Assembly: GCF_000226565.1 (NCBI RefSeq)
Contig: NC_016041.1
Location: forward strand, 2,108,001-2,172,000
Direction of reading: 5' to 3'
Length of the DNA stretch: 64,000 bases
DNA from: Glaciecola nitratireducens FR1064
Lineage (GTDB): Bacteria > Pseudomonadota > Gammaproteobacteria > Enterobacterales > Alteromonadaceae
Below the pieces are notes generated by a model. It was not told where the DNA came from and did not search any database. It was given only the letters and a program-made list of their open reading frames with translations. Both the position numbers and the translations under genes were made by a program. Numbering within the stretch: the stretch's first letter is position 1; every line of letters starts with the position of its first letter. Below are positions 18,755 to 26,037 of this stretch, piece by piece.

Positions 18755-19555
18755 ATGTCTGAATTGCTTTTTTATCAAACATTTGGAGAGGAACATCTAG
18801 CTTCCTCTCCCAATCAGCCCAGCGTAGTACTCATCCATGGTTTGTTTGGTAGCGGTGACAATTTATCTGTCATACGCCGCCATTTCGAGGCGAGTCACCA
18901 TGTTATTTCGCTTGACCTACCTGATCATGGTAAATCGCCTCGCAGTGAACATTTCAGTTTTGATGTCGGCGCACAACAAGTAATTGAAACGCTGTCCTCA
19001 TTGAACGTGGATAAAGTAATGATTGTTGCGCATTCATTGGGCGGAAAAATAGCAATGAGAGTTGCTAGCTTAGCGCCAGCGTTAATAGAGAACTTAGTTG
19101 TGTTGGACATTGCCCCAGTGAAGTATGAGCCTCGGCATCAGAATGTCATCAATGGTCTGAGCAGCGTAAAGTTAGATGGTTTAACAGATAGAAAAGAAGC
19201 ACTGGCGCAGCTGTCAGAGAACGTTAAGGACGCCAGCACGTGTGCATTTTTGCTTAAAAGCTTATATCAGGATGAAACACTGGGTTGGCGATGGCGGTTT
19301 AATTTGCCCCTCATTGTAAGAGATTATCCATTATTGAGTGATTGGCCATTCTCAGGCCTGCTTTACTCTGGCAAAATGACCTTTATAAAAGGTAAGAAAA
19401 GCGACTACATCAGCGCGCATCATCAAGCTACGATAAATACGCAATTTCCAAATGCAAAAGCAAAAATTGTGGACGCTGGGCATTGGCTGCACGCTGAAAA
19501 ACCACAACTTATTAACACCCTGTTAACCCGCATTTTACTTGGTGCGGATAAGTAA
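18755..19555 (+). CDS. ybfF: Alpha/beta hydrolase YbfF
   Basis: This 266-residue alpha/beta-hydrolase fold esterase has the oxyanion motif VLIHGLFGSGDN, the nucleophile elbow AHSLGGKIA, and a late histidine in DAGHWLHAEKP. YbfF of E. coli is an esterase active on acyl-CoA or palmitoyl substrates in vitro; its role in the cell is unclear. It begins 8 bases after the ETF-QO stop and so may be co-transcribed with it. In many gammaproteobacteria ybfF is upstream of fldA, as here. Confidence 0.88.
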   Translation: MSELLFYQTFGEEHLASSPNQPSVVLIHGLFGSGDNLSVIRRHFEASHHVISLDLPDHGKSPRSEHFSFDVGAQQVIETLSSLNVDKVMIVAHSLGGKIAMRVASLAPALIENLVVLDIAPVKYEPRHQNVINGLSSVKLDGLTDRKEALAQLSENVKDASTCAFLLKSLYQDETLGWRWRFNLPLIVRDYPLLSDWPFSGLLYSGKMTFIKGKKSDYISAHHQATINTQFPNAKAKIVDAGHWLHAEKPQLINTLLTRILLGADK

Positions 19556-19652
19556 CATTGATAGATTGTTAATCACGCAAGTAGCTTCAAAAAACTAAGT
19601 TAATCGTGCTAATATCTGCGACCGAGGTTATTTAACTTATTTGCAGAGTGAT

Positions 19653-19874
19653 ATGACGCCAGAAAGCTATCAACAAATTGAGTCTATTGTCTTAAATGTA
19701 TGTTTGGTTGGTTTATTTATTTTGCTCGGTTTAGCAATTCACGACGTACTAAAGAAAAATGATGTCCCACTCATAGGCCGAGTTGTCGCTTATGGCGTTT
19801 TGGGTCTTGGTGCTGCAGGCTTTGTTGCAAAAGGCATTATTCAATTAATTTATGGTGCTAGCGGAATTTCATAG
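19653..19874 (+). CDS. DUF2788 small inner membrane protein
   Basis: This 73-residue protein has two predicted membrane helices (ESIVLNVCLVGLFILLGLAI and VVAYGVLGLGAAGFVAKGII) joined by a short basic/acidic loop HDVLKKNDVPLIGR. The pattern matches the DUF2788 family, found between ybfF and fldA in several gammaproteobacteria. The function is unknown. A TTG four codons upstream is possible, but the ATG has AGAGTG close by and gives the usual length. Confidence 0.75.
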   Translation: MTPESYQQIESIVLNVCLVGLFILLGLAIHDVLKKNDVPLIGRVVAYGVLGLGAAGFVAKGIIQLIYGASGIS

Positions 19875-19911
19875 GCTAGTACAATCAGAAAGACGTTTTA
19901 GAGGGTAACAA

Positions 19912-20436
19912 ATGGCTAGCGTTGGTTTATTTTTTGGTAGCGATACAGGTAATACAGAGCACATTGCTAAGATGATCCAAAAAGAATTGGGTAAACAACT
20001 CATCGACGTAAAAGATATTGCGAAAAGCAGTAAAGAAGACATTGCTGAGTTCGATCTATTGATTTTTGGTATTCCTACTTGGTATTACGGTGAGGCTCAA
20101 TGTGATTGGGACGACTTTTTCCCAGACCTTGAAGAAATTGATTTTGAAGATAAGCTTGTTGCAATCTTCGGATGCGGCGACCAAGAAGATTACGCTGAAT
20201 ACTTCTTAGATGCCATGGGCATGATAAGAGACATCGTCGAACCTAAAGGTGCAATTTTAGTTGGTCAGTGGCCAACTGAAGGCTATGATTTTGAAGCATC
20301 CAAAGGCATGGCTGACGACGATCACTTCGTAGGCTTAGGCATCGATGAAGACCGTCAACCAGAACTAACTGAACAGAGAGTTAAAGGTTGGTGTAAGCAA
20401 ATTGCAGAAGAGCTGTGCTTAGCTGAATTAGGATAG
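19912..20436 (+). CDS. fldA: Flavodoxin (long chain)
   Basis: This 174-residue FMN electron carrier is of the long-chain type. The phosphate loop GSDTGNTEHIAKMI is at residues 9-22. PTWYYGEAQCDWDDFF, with the loop aromatics, lies near 56-71, and the long-chain insertion is present (FGCGDQEDYAEYF, WPTEGYDFEASKG). It donates electrons to enzymes such as IspG/IspH, biotin synthase and MetH. AGAGGG precedes the ATG. It is usually followed directly by fur in related genomes; here fur lies about 11 kb away. Confidence 0.95.
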   Translation: MASVGLFFGSDTGNTEHIAKMIQKELGKQLIDVKDIAKSSKEDIAEFDLLIFGIPTWYYGEAQCDWDDFFPDLEEIDFEDKLVAIFGCGDQEDYAEYFLDAMGMIRDIVEPKGAILVGQWPTEGYDFEASKGMADDDHFVGLGIDEDRQPELTEQRVKGWCKQIAEELCLAELG

Positions 20437-20490
20437 CGCCCTACTAGCGCGCTCGACAATGATAACAATTCTGTCTTCGAACAAAAGAGA

Positions 20491-20531
20491 CGCGGTGTTG
20501 GTTAATTTAAGTTAGCCAAATCGCGTTTTTT
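20491..20531 (+). terminator. Putative terminator after fldA
   Basis: An imperfect stem (CGCG plus TTGGTTAA paired with TTAGCCAA plus CGCG, with a small internal loop) is followed by six T. It lies 55 bases after the fldA stop. Confidence 0.65.
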
Positions 20532-20582
20532 ATTGTGACTACCAATCGTTAGTTCAAGTGTTTTATACCTGCAATTAATTTT

Positions 20583-20790
20583 TAGGCCCCTCTTGTCAGC
20601 AGATAATAACGTTTGATATTTCTTAAGATAGTTAATATTTCCAAATAGTAATGTGTTCTGAGTTCGACATTACCGAAGACTCTCTGCCACTTTTGTGCTG
20701 TCTATTCACAATTATCAAATAAGCACTTTAAGTAGCGAAAAGCTTTTTTGGCCTCACTATTATTTGGATTACTGAAGGAAGCGTTCGTTT
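20583..20790 (-). pseudogene. Possible decayed coding remnant
   Basis: One minus-strand frame reads through about 65 codons with a single internal TAG. It gives protein-like text such as SEAKKAFRYLKCLF before the stop and KWQRVFGNVELRTHYYLEIL after it, and it ends at a TAA. There is no start codon or recognisable family. It may be a degraded gene end or chance. Confidence 0.25.
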
Positions 20791-20872
20791 AAAAATCATT
20801 ATCGACGGGCTTCAATGAGCAGTTTCCGGACGTATAAAAACATCATATTTAACCCATGTAGGAAACATCCCT

Positions 20873-20904
20873 CACGTCATCCTTGCGAAGGCAAGGATGA
20901 CGTG
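20873..20904. repeat. REP-like palindrome, copy A
   Basis: Perfect 14-bp arms (20873-20886 and 20891-20904) around GAAG, with core CGTCATCCTTGCG. The core resembles the CGTCATTCCTGCG-type repeat common between genes in Alteromonadales. A related copy lies at 29071-29098. Confidence 0.7.
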
Positions 20905-21071
20905 TTGGTTATTTCGAGAGAAGCTATCTTAGGTCAGCAATTGCCGTGAGGGGGCCGGTCCCTTAATACCAAAGCTATCTTGTTCAAGGGATTATTGAAT
21001 TAATAAAATGTCCTGCTATATTGTTTAGCGCTGTACCGTCGTTATTTTAATATAGCATTATAAGGATCATA

Positions 21072-22187
21072 ATGAATATTCTAAAAAGAGTTATCAATTT
21101 TTCAGTCTTTTTTTTGTATGTCACTTCTAGTCATGCGGTCTCTGAAAATGATATTCCTTTTAAGTTTAAAGGAGCTTCTCCAGATTCTAATCTAAGAATA
21201 AATTTTGATGTAGTTGATTTATTATTAGATGCAAGTGTTCTTGAAATGGGGCTATCTAAACGTACGAGAGGAAAAGTTAATCAAGCCGGCACAGGTACAC
21301 GTCTTACTCAATCCGTAAATAGAAGAACAGACAATGAAGGAAATAAATTTTCTTATGAGTTTTTTAAAGGTAACGAACAAAAGAAAAATTTAATTGCAGT
21401 TAAGAGCTATTTAGAGAATTTGCCATCTAAAACACCTCTAAATTTATTTAATAAACGTGAGCAACTGGCTTATTGGCTTAATTTATATAATGTTAGCCTT
21501 ATAAATGAAATTGTTAAGAAATACCCTAAAAGAGTTTTAAAATCATTCTTAACCGGAAAAGACTCTATATTTGAACAAAAAATACTTTATGTCGCAGGAG
21601 TGAATTTAAGCCTAAACGATATTCAATACAAGATATTGAAAGAACAATATAATAATGATGCACTGATTTTATATGGGCTTTATCAAGGTATTGTAGGTGG
21701 TCCTGATATTAGAAAAGAAGCTTTTACCGGCAAAAATGTATATGAGTTGCTTGAAGATAATGCTATCAATTTTGTCAATTCTAATCGAGGTACCTCAGTC
21801 GATACAAAACTCCACAAGGTGAAAACATCTTATTTTTATCTACAAAACTCTACATATTTCCCTAATTTTAATAACGACCTTAAACGGCACTTGTTGCTTT
21901 ATGCTAATGATGATATTCGCGGTGAGATAATGCTATCTAAACAACTCAATCCAAATATAACAAATTGGAAGGTAACTGATTTATATGGAACTACTCGAAC
22001 TTTCGGTGGAGGATCCACCGTAATTGTATTGAATTCTGACCTTGAGTTTCAGTATGATAAACAGTCATTGGGTAAAATATCGGGTACGCAAATAACCAAA
22101 TTGAGAGAACTGATGTCTGTTAGAGCAAAAAATTTAGGTGGAACCTCAGTCACAGTAACAGATCTTCCATCTGGAGATGAAAATTAA
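21072..22187 (+). CDS. Secreted DUF547 domain protein
   Basis: This 371-residue protein has an N-terminal signal peptide (about residues 1-22, ending SSHA). The DUF547 domain lies in the middle, seen in NKREQLAYWLNLYNVSLINEIVKKYP and the following NLSLNDIQYKILKEQY and GLYQGIVGGPDI. DUF547 proteins are often exported and of unknown function; some resemble papain-like/transglutaminase folds. AGGATCATA precedes the ATG. The gene is markedly richer in AT and Lys/Asn codons than its neighbours, which suggests acquisition by transfer. It stands alone, with long gaps on both sides. Confidence 0.75.
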   Translation: MNILKRVINFSVFFLYVTSSHAVSENDIPFKFKGASPDSNLRINFDVVDLLLDASVLEMGLSKRTRGKVNQAGTGTRLTQSVNRRTDNEGNKFSYEFFKGNEQKKNLIAVKSYLENLPSKTPLNLFNKREQLAYWLNLYNVSLINEIVKKYPKRVLKSFLTGKDSIFEQKILYVAGVNLSLNDIQYKILKEQYNNDALILYGLYQGIVGGPDIRKEAFTGKNVYELLEDNAINFVNSNRGTSVDTKLHKVKTSYFYLQNSTYFPNFNNDLKRHLLLYANDDIRGEIMLSKQLNPNITNWKVTDLYGTTRTFGGGSTVIVLNSDLEFQYDKQSLGKISGTQITKLRELMSVRAKNLGGTSVTVTDLPSGDEN

Positions 22188-22532
22188 CTTAGTACTTTAA
22201 TGAAATAGATTATCCCTTTATTAGCCTAATCTACTAGATAGGGGTTGTAATTATATGAATGGCCGCTCTAGTGGCAAACAGGCCCTGAACGCATTTAATT
22301 TTAACAGAAGTTGTTCCACAACTAACGTTAATACATTCATAACAAACGGCGATAAATTTCTCTATAGCCATAAAAAACGTACACACTAATCTACATAATG
22401 TGTACGTCGATATAACAATCCCGAAGCCTTGATGCTTATGTTTATCGCTCACTCAATCGAGAACAACATACTGTTTACCTTATTCTCAATAAATAGAATT
22501 TACGTTTTACCGAATTATCGGATGTTAAAGTA
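22188..22532. other. Intergenic region, no gene seen
   Basis: A 345-base spacer between the DUF547 gene and the converging PEP-CTERM-like gene. A minus-strand frame of 72 codons exists at 22234-22452 but has no Shine-Dalgarno and no recognisable content. Nothing else was identified. Confidence 0.4.
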
Positions 22533-23276
22533 TTACGCAGCTTTCATTTTTCTTAAGCGTGTTGAAAGCATTAGTAGACCCAAACTAAACAAACCTAATG
22601 AAGCAGGAGTAGACACAGCAACTGAGTCAGTTTCAAAGTTAAACGTTCTGCTTTCTTGACCAGCAAACCCGATCGTTACATTATCCGCAAAAGCTTTATA
22701 GCCGTTGCCCGCCGATGAGCCTACACCAACACTGATTGCGCTAATGTAAGTTCCCATTGCGAGCTGTGTGATTTGGTCGCCCAGGCTAACATTGTAGTCT
22801 GGGGTTGCTGCTCCACCAAGGTAGAAATTGTCACTGAAGCTAGTGCTATACCATACGTCGCGGTCGGTGTTGCCATATGTACCGTTATACGCGCCTTCCC
22901 AAATCAACTCACTACGAACAGAACCATCTGCATTCCACAAATGCAAGCGCAATGCTGGCGTATAGTCTGGGCTTAAGTTTGATATGCTGGTGCCGGCAAT
23001 TAACCAATCAAACGTAAAATTGGTTAGATCTGAAAGAAGACCAATATTACTTGCATTATTATAGGGGTTGCCCAAACCAAAAAATCGTGTTCTGTCACCA
23101 TTTAACTCTAGTGAGCCGTTTCCATCTTTTGCTACTGTATTTGTTATTGCGCTATTTGCGTCACCTGTTCCCCAATCGCTAGCAGACGGTAATACCTCAA
23201 TTACAGCAGCATTTGCAGACAATGCTGCTACCGATAGAAATGCTGCGCATAATCTTAACGTCATGTTTTTTTTCAT
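22533..23276 (-). CDS. Exported protein with PEP-CTERM-like sorting tail
   Basis: This 247-residue protein has a signal peptide (residues 1-23, ending SANA). A beta-rich Gly/Asn/Thr body follows, and then a tripartite C-terminal tail: VSTPASLG, the hydrophobic segment LGLFSLGLLMLSTRL, and the basic end RKMKAA. The layout matches exosortase/PEP-CTERM sorting signals, with STPAS in place of the PEP core. It would be anchored in the membrane and then processed, possibly becoming part of the extracellular matrix. AGGAAA lies upstream of the ATG. No exosortase gene is in the window. Confidence 0.7.
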   Translation of the reverse strand: MKKNMTLRLCAAFLSVAALSANAAVIEVLPSASDWGTGDANSAITNTVAKDGNGSLELNGDRTRFFGLGNPYNNASNIGLLSDLTNFTFDWLIAGTSISNLSPDYTPALRLHLWNADGSVRSELIWEGAYNGTYGNTDRDVWYSTSFSDNFYLGGAATPDYNVSLGDQITQLAMGTYISAISVGVGSSAGNGYKAFADNVTIGFAGQESRTFNFETDSVAVSTPASLGLFSLGLLMLSTRLRKMKAA

Positions 23277-23860
23277 TTGTAAGTTTCCTATTTAATATGA
23301 ACTTTTATGTAATCAATTTTCTTATACTTTAGTATATAAGCAAAACTTACACCAAAAATATAAACCATTGATTTTAGATGATTTTTAAGATTAATTAAAG
23401 TTAGTGTTATTGTGATGTAAAATATACTGACACTTGTATGCTTGAGGATTACAAATCATAGTTTTGATATGTAAAAATAAACGGTAGTTAAATGATATTA
23501 GATCATCCTTGAATTCTGTGCACCCAAGCATGGCGAAAAGAGAAGTAATTTACGACTGCCTAAAAAGTCGGTTTGCCATTCAGTCGAAATAAGTGTAAAA
23601 ATTCTTGGCACTAATATCTGTATATAGACTACTCTTTCAAATTTAAACAACTCATGACGGCTATTGCCGTACTTAAGACCGAGTTGAACGAGCAGAAAGA
23701 ACGGATTGATGCCGTTGGTCTTTCATCATTTGATATTAACTTAAAGCCATGAACCACCTTAGTTAAGCTTTATCATAGGGATAAATCTATTACGTAAGAT
23801 GAAGTTAATAGGTGGAATTAAGTAATTAAATTTATTGAAGTAATCATTTGTGAATATCCT
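23277..23860. other. AT-rich intergenic region with a short orphan frame
   Basis: A 584-base spacer. A plus-strand frame at 23654-23752 encodes 32 residues (MTAIAVLKTELNEQKERIDAV, then SSFDINLKP), with in-frame codons upstream to about 23620. It looks like a gene tail or remnant rather than a complete gene. The rest must include the promoter of the PEP-CTERM-like gene. Confidence 0.4.
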
Positions 23861-24289
23861 TTATAAAAGAGAACTTATCGCTTCAATAGGTAATAACCTT
23901 GAATCATCAATTGCTGCCTCTCTATGCCCTATCACAACTTGATACTTTGGGTCAGACGCAAACGAAAGAAAACTATCTAATGACTTTTGCTTTATTATCA
24001 TCACTAAGTCCCACTTTTCTTCCATTGGGCCAATAAAAAAATGTTCACTTTTTCCAAGTAGCATAATTTCACCACCACTTTTCTCTAAGAACGGCAACGT
24101 TTGATCAATATAGAGTTGATAGGCCTCTTTTCCTGTTATAGGTGTTATAGGGGCTATATCAGAATATTGACTATAGTCTGCAATTTCTTTAAAACGAAGC
24201 AAGTTCAGCATAATAACTTCGCCGCTTATTCGTTTTGAAAATAGTTTCTTTGCTGATTCGTCAGTTGGATTTAAGTAGCTAGTTTGCAT
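23861..24289 (-). CDS. DUF1330 family protein
   Basis: This 142-residue protein resembles the DUF1330 family of the dimeric alpha/beta-barrel fold. VIMLNLLRFK near residue 25 is the signature start. It is followed by TGKEAYQLYIDQTLPFLEKSGGEIMLLG, then EEKWDLVMIIKQKSLDSFLSFASDPKY and HREAAIDDSRLLP. The function is unknown; related folds act as small-molecule-binding or monooxygenase-like proteins. The Shine-Dalgarno is weak. It stands divergent to the AraC-type regulator at 24660, which might control it. Confidence 0.78.
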   Translation of the reverse strand: MQTSYLNPTDESAKKLFSKRISGEVIMLNLLRFKEIADYSQYSDIAPITPITGKEAYQLYIDQTLPFLEKSGGEIMLLGKSEHFFIGPMEEKWDLVMIIKQKSLDSFLSFASDPKYQVVIGHREAAIDDSRLLPIEAISSLL

Positions 24290-24659
24290 GATAATTTATC
24301 TCTAGGCGTTATTTTCCATTAATTATATACGTGCACCAGTCTTTCAAGCTTTTCCATTCTTGCTAGAAAATATTAAGAATAGCAATATTGGAAAATCTCA
24401 CTAAAGCATTCGTTGATAAGCTTAATTGAATTAAACTGATAAAGGTCATCTAGCATGAAAACGAATAAACTAGTATCGAGGGATTTTATCTTTCTCGCGT
24501 TTATACTTTGTTTGTATACAAAGTTTTGCTTGCAACCGTCACAGCGCACAGAAACTGGTTCCACAACCGTTCTACTTATATCTGCCGACGCATGTTGCTC
24601 ATTTAAAATAGAAAGGCAAACTAATAGCCTTGCTATTTCGGTAACGATAGGGAGTTAAA
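24290..24659. other. Divergent spacer DUF1330 / AraC regulator
   Basis: A 370-base AT-rich spacer. Overlapping short open frames on both strands show no family resemblance and are taken as chance. It presumably holds promoters for both flanking genes. Confidence 0.4.
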
Positions 24660-25571
24660 ATGAATCCTATTTATAAACAAAAAATTTTGACCGCGCTCAC
24701 CTATATTGAATCAAATCTAGCGCAACCTCTTAATTTGGACGTAGTATCAAATCATTGTCATTTTTCACCTTTTCACTTTCATCGTATTTTTAGTGGTGTG
24801 ATGAATGAAACATTGAACAATTATGTCGGGAGAAAACGGCTAGAAAAAGCAGTTAATTTATTGGTGTTTCGAAGAGAGCTGAGTATCACAAATATTGCAT
24901 TTGATTGTGGCTTTTCGTCTAGCGCTAATTTTGCTAAATCTGTTAAAAAATATTTTGGTTATAGTCCCACCGAAATTCGGTCACCAAAGCCTGATGAGCT
25001 GCCCAATATTGGCGATATTTTTAGCAAATACGGAAAAAAATTCAATCCTAATGAGTTATACCCCGCACCGATAGACCAAACTCGACAAAACAACAATCAG
25101 ATGAATGTGGAGGTTAAAACAATAGAGCGAAAACGTTTATGCAAATTAGTATCGAAAGGTGGTTATGAGCCAGAGTCGTTATTTGAAACATGGGATATAT
25201 TAAATCATTGGGCTAAAATTCAAGGAATACCTGAGGAAACGCAATATAGGTTAGCTTGGTGTTATGACAACCCTTCATTGACAGCTGCTCACAAGTGCCA
25301 ATATGAAGCGTCGATAGAAATTGACAATACGGTAACTGTTAATGAACCGTTTGGGGTAGGAGATTTACCTGAAGGAAAATATGCGGTGATATATGTAAAA
25401 GGATCTCCAGAAGATATCACACAAGCACAGCTCTACCTATTTAGCTGTTGGTTGCCTGACAGTGGTTTCGAACCGGATAATTTACCCATGTTAGAACGTT
25501 ATTTAAATGACGTTAGAGTCGACGGTTTTCTGGAATCTGAAATTATGCTTAAGCTAAAAGTGTTAACCTAA
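24660..25571 (+). CDS. AraC-family regulator with GyrI-like effector domain
   Basis: This 303-residue transcription factor has its two helix-turn-helix motifs at the N-terminus (residues about 8-107; HFSPFHFHRIFSG and ITNIAFDCGFSSSANFAKSVKKYFGYSPTEIR). The C-terminal domain (about 150-303) is GyrI-like/SOUL-type and binds small, often cationic, effectors. This order matches Rob/SoxS-like and BmrR-style regulators of drug or stress response. GGGAG precedes the ATG. The DUF1330 gene upstream is a candidate target by position only. Confidence 0.88.
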   Translation: MNPIYKQKILTALTYIESNLAQPLNLDVVSNHCHFSPFHFHRIFSGVMNETLNNYVGRKRLEKAVNLLVFRRELSITNIAFDCGFSSSANFAKSVKKYFGYSPTEIRSPKPDELPNIGDIFSKYGKKFNPNELYPAPIDQTRQNNNQMNVEVKTIERKRLCKLVSKGGYEPESLFETWDILNHWAKIQGIPEETQYRLAWCYDNPSLTAAHKCQYEASIEIDNTVTVNEPFGVGDLPEGKYAVIYVKGSPEDITQAQLYLFSCWLPDSGFEPDNLPMLERYLNDVRVDGFLESEIMLKLKVLT

Positions 25572-26037
25572 CCTCAGTTTTAAATCAATAAGCAGCCGTG
25601 CTGATTTAAATTCTCTAAGAAAGTTTTGGTGGCGAACTCGGTCGTCAAAACCAGTTTCTCGAGCTGTCTCCCTTTCTTCTTATGGCATAGAAGACTCATT
25701 CAATTTTGAACGGCGTACGTCTACTTTTGCCGTCCAAGCGACTATTGATTATCTATGCTTAAGGACTTCTCTCGGGCATTCTTACCTTAAATTTAAAAAT
25801 GACGGTTATTCGACGTCTGTGCCAACGTTCGCACAATTGAAAACTAGCCCCAAATTATCAGACTTTTTAAATATTCTTTCATCATTTTCTTCATAAGCAA
25901 ACGATATTGAAGTAATACCTCGCAGCGTTAGTTTTCGTTTACTGCGTAATTCTCAATCTTAACTTGTCATTTATACTATTTTTGTCGCACACTAAGGAGG
26001 ACAAATAAAAATTATTATAACGACATAAGGAATACTC
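25572..26037. other. Intergenic region before M14 peptidase
   Basis: A 466-base spacer. Near its start is an imperfect hairpin (arms 25581-25588 and 25603-25610 plus a short inner stem) that may end AraC transcription. A start-less open frame of about 110 codons follows on the plus strand (to about 25897); it is Ser-rich and matches nothing known to me. The M14 promoter should lie in the last 100 bases. Confidence 0.4.

Larger units (their letters stand above)
20532..21071. other. Gene-poor junction region after fldA
   Basis: A long spacer with no intact gene. It holds a possible decayed reading frame on the minus strand (20583-20790), a REP-like palindrome (20873-20904) and then the upstream region of the DUF547 gene. 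It marks the left edge of the accessory block that separates fldA from fur. Confidence 0.55.

Noticed and set aside
20458-20479. Fur-box-like GATAACAATT sequence just after fldA
   Set aside because: It lies downstream of the gene with no promoter after it, and the dyad matches the Fur consensus only in part.
22234-22452. Minus-strand frame of 72 codons in the DUF547/PEP-CTERM spacer
   Set aside because: No ribosome-binding site, odd Cys/Ile-rich composition, and no family resemblance.
24373-24658. Overlapping small frames on both strands upstream of the AraC gene
   Set aside because: They overlap each other antisense, lack ribosome-binding sites and do not look like known small proteins.
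25581-25897. Start-less plus-strand open frame of about 110 codons after the AraC gene
   Set aside because: It has no start codon with a Shine-Dalgarno, is Ser-rich and matches nothing I know. In AT-rich spacer DNA it is more likely chance.
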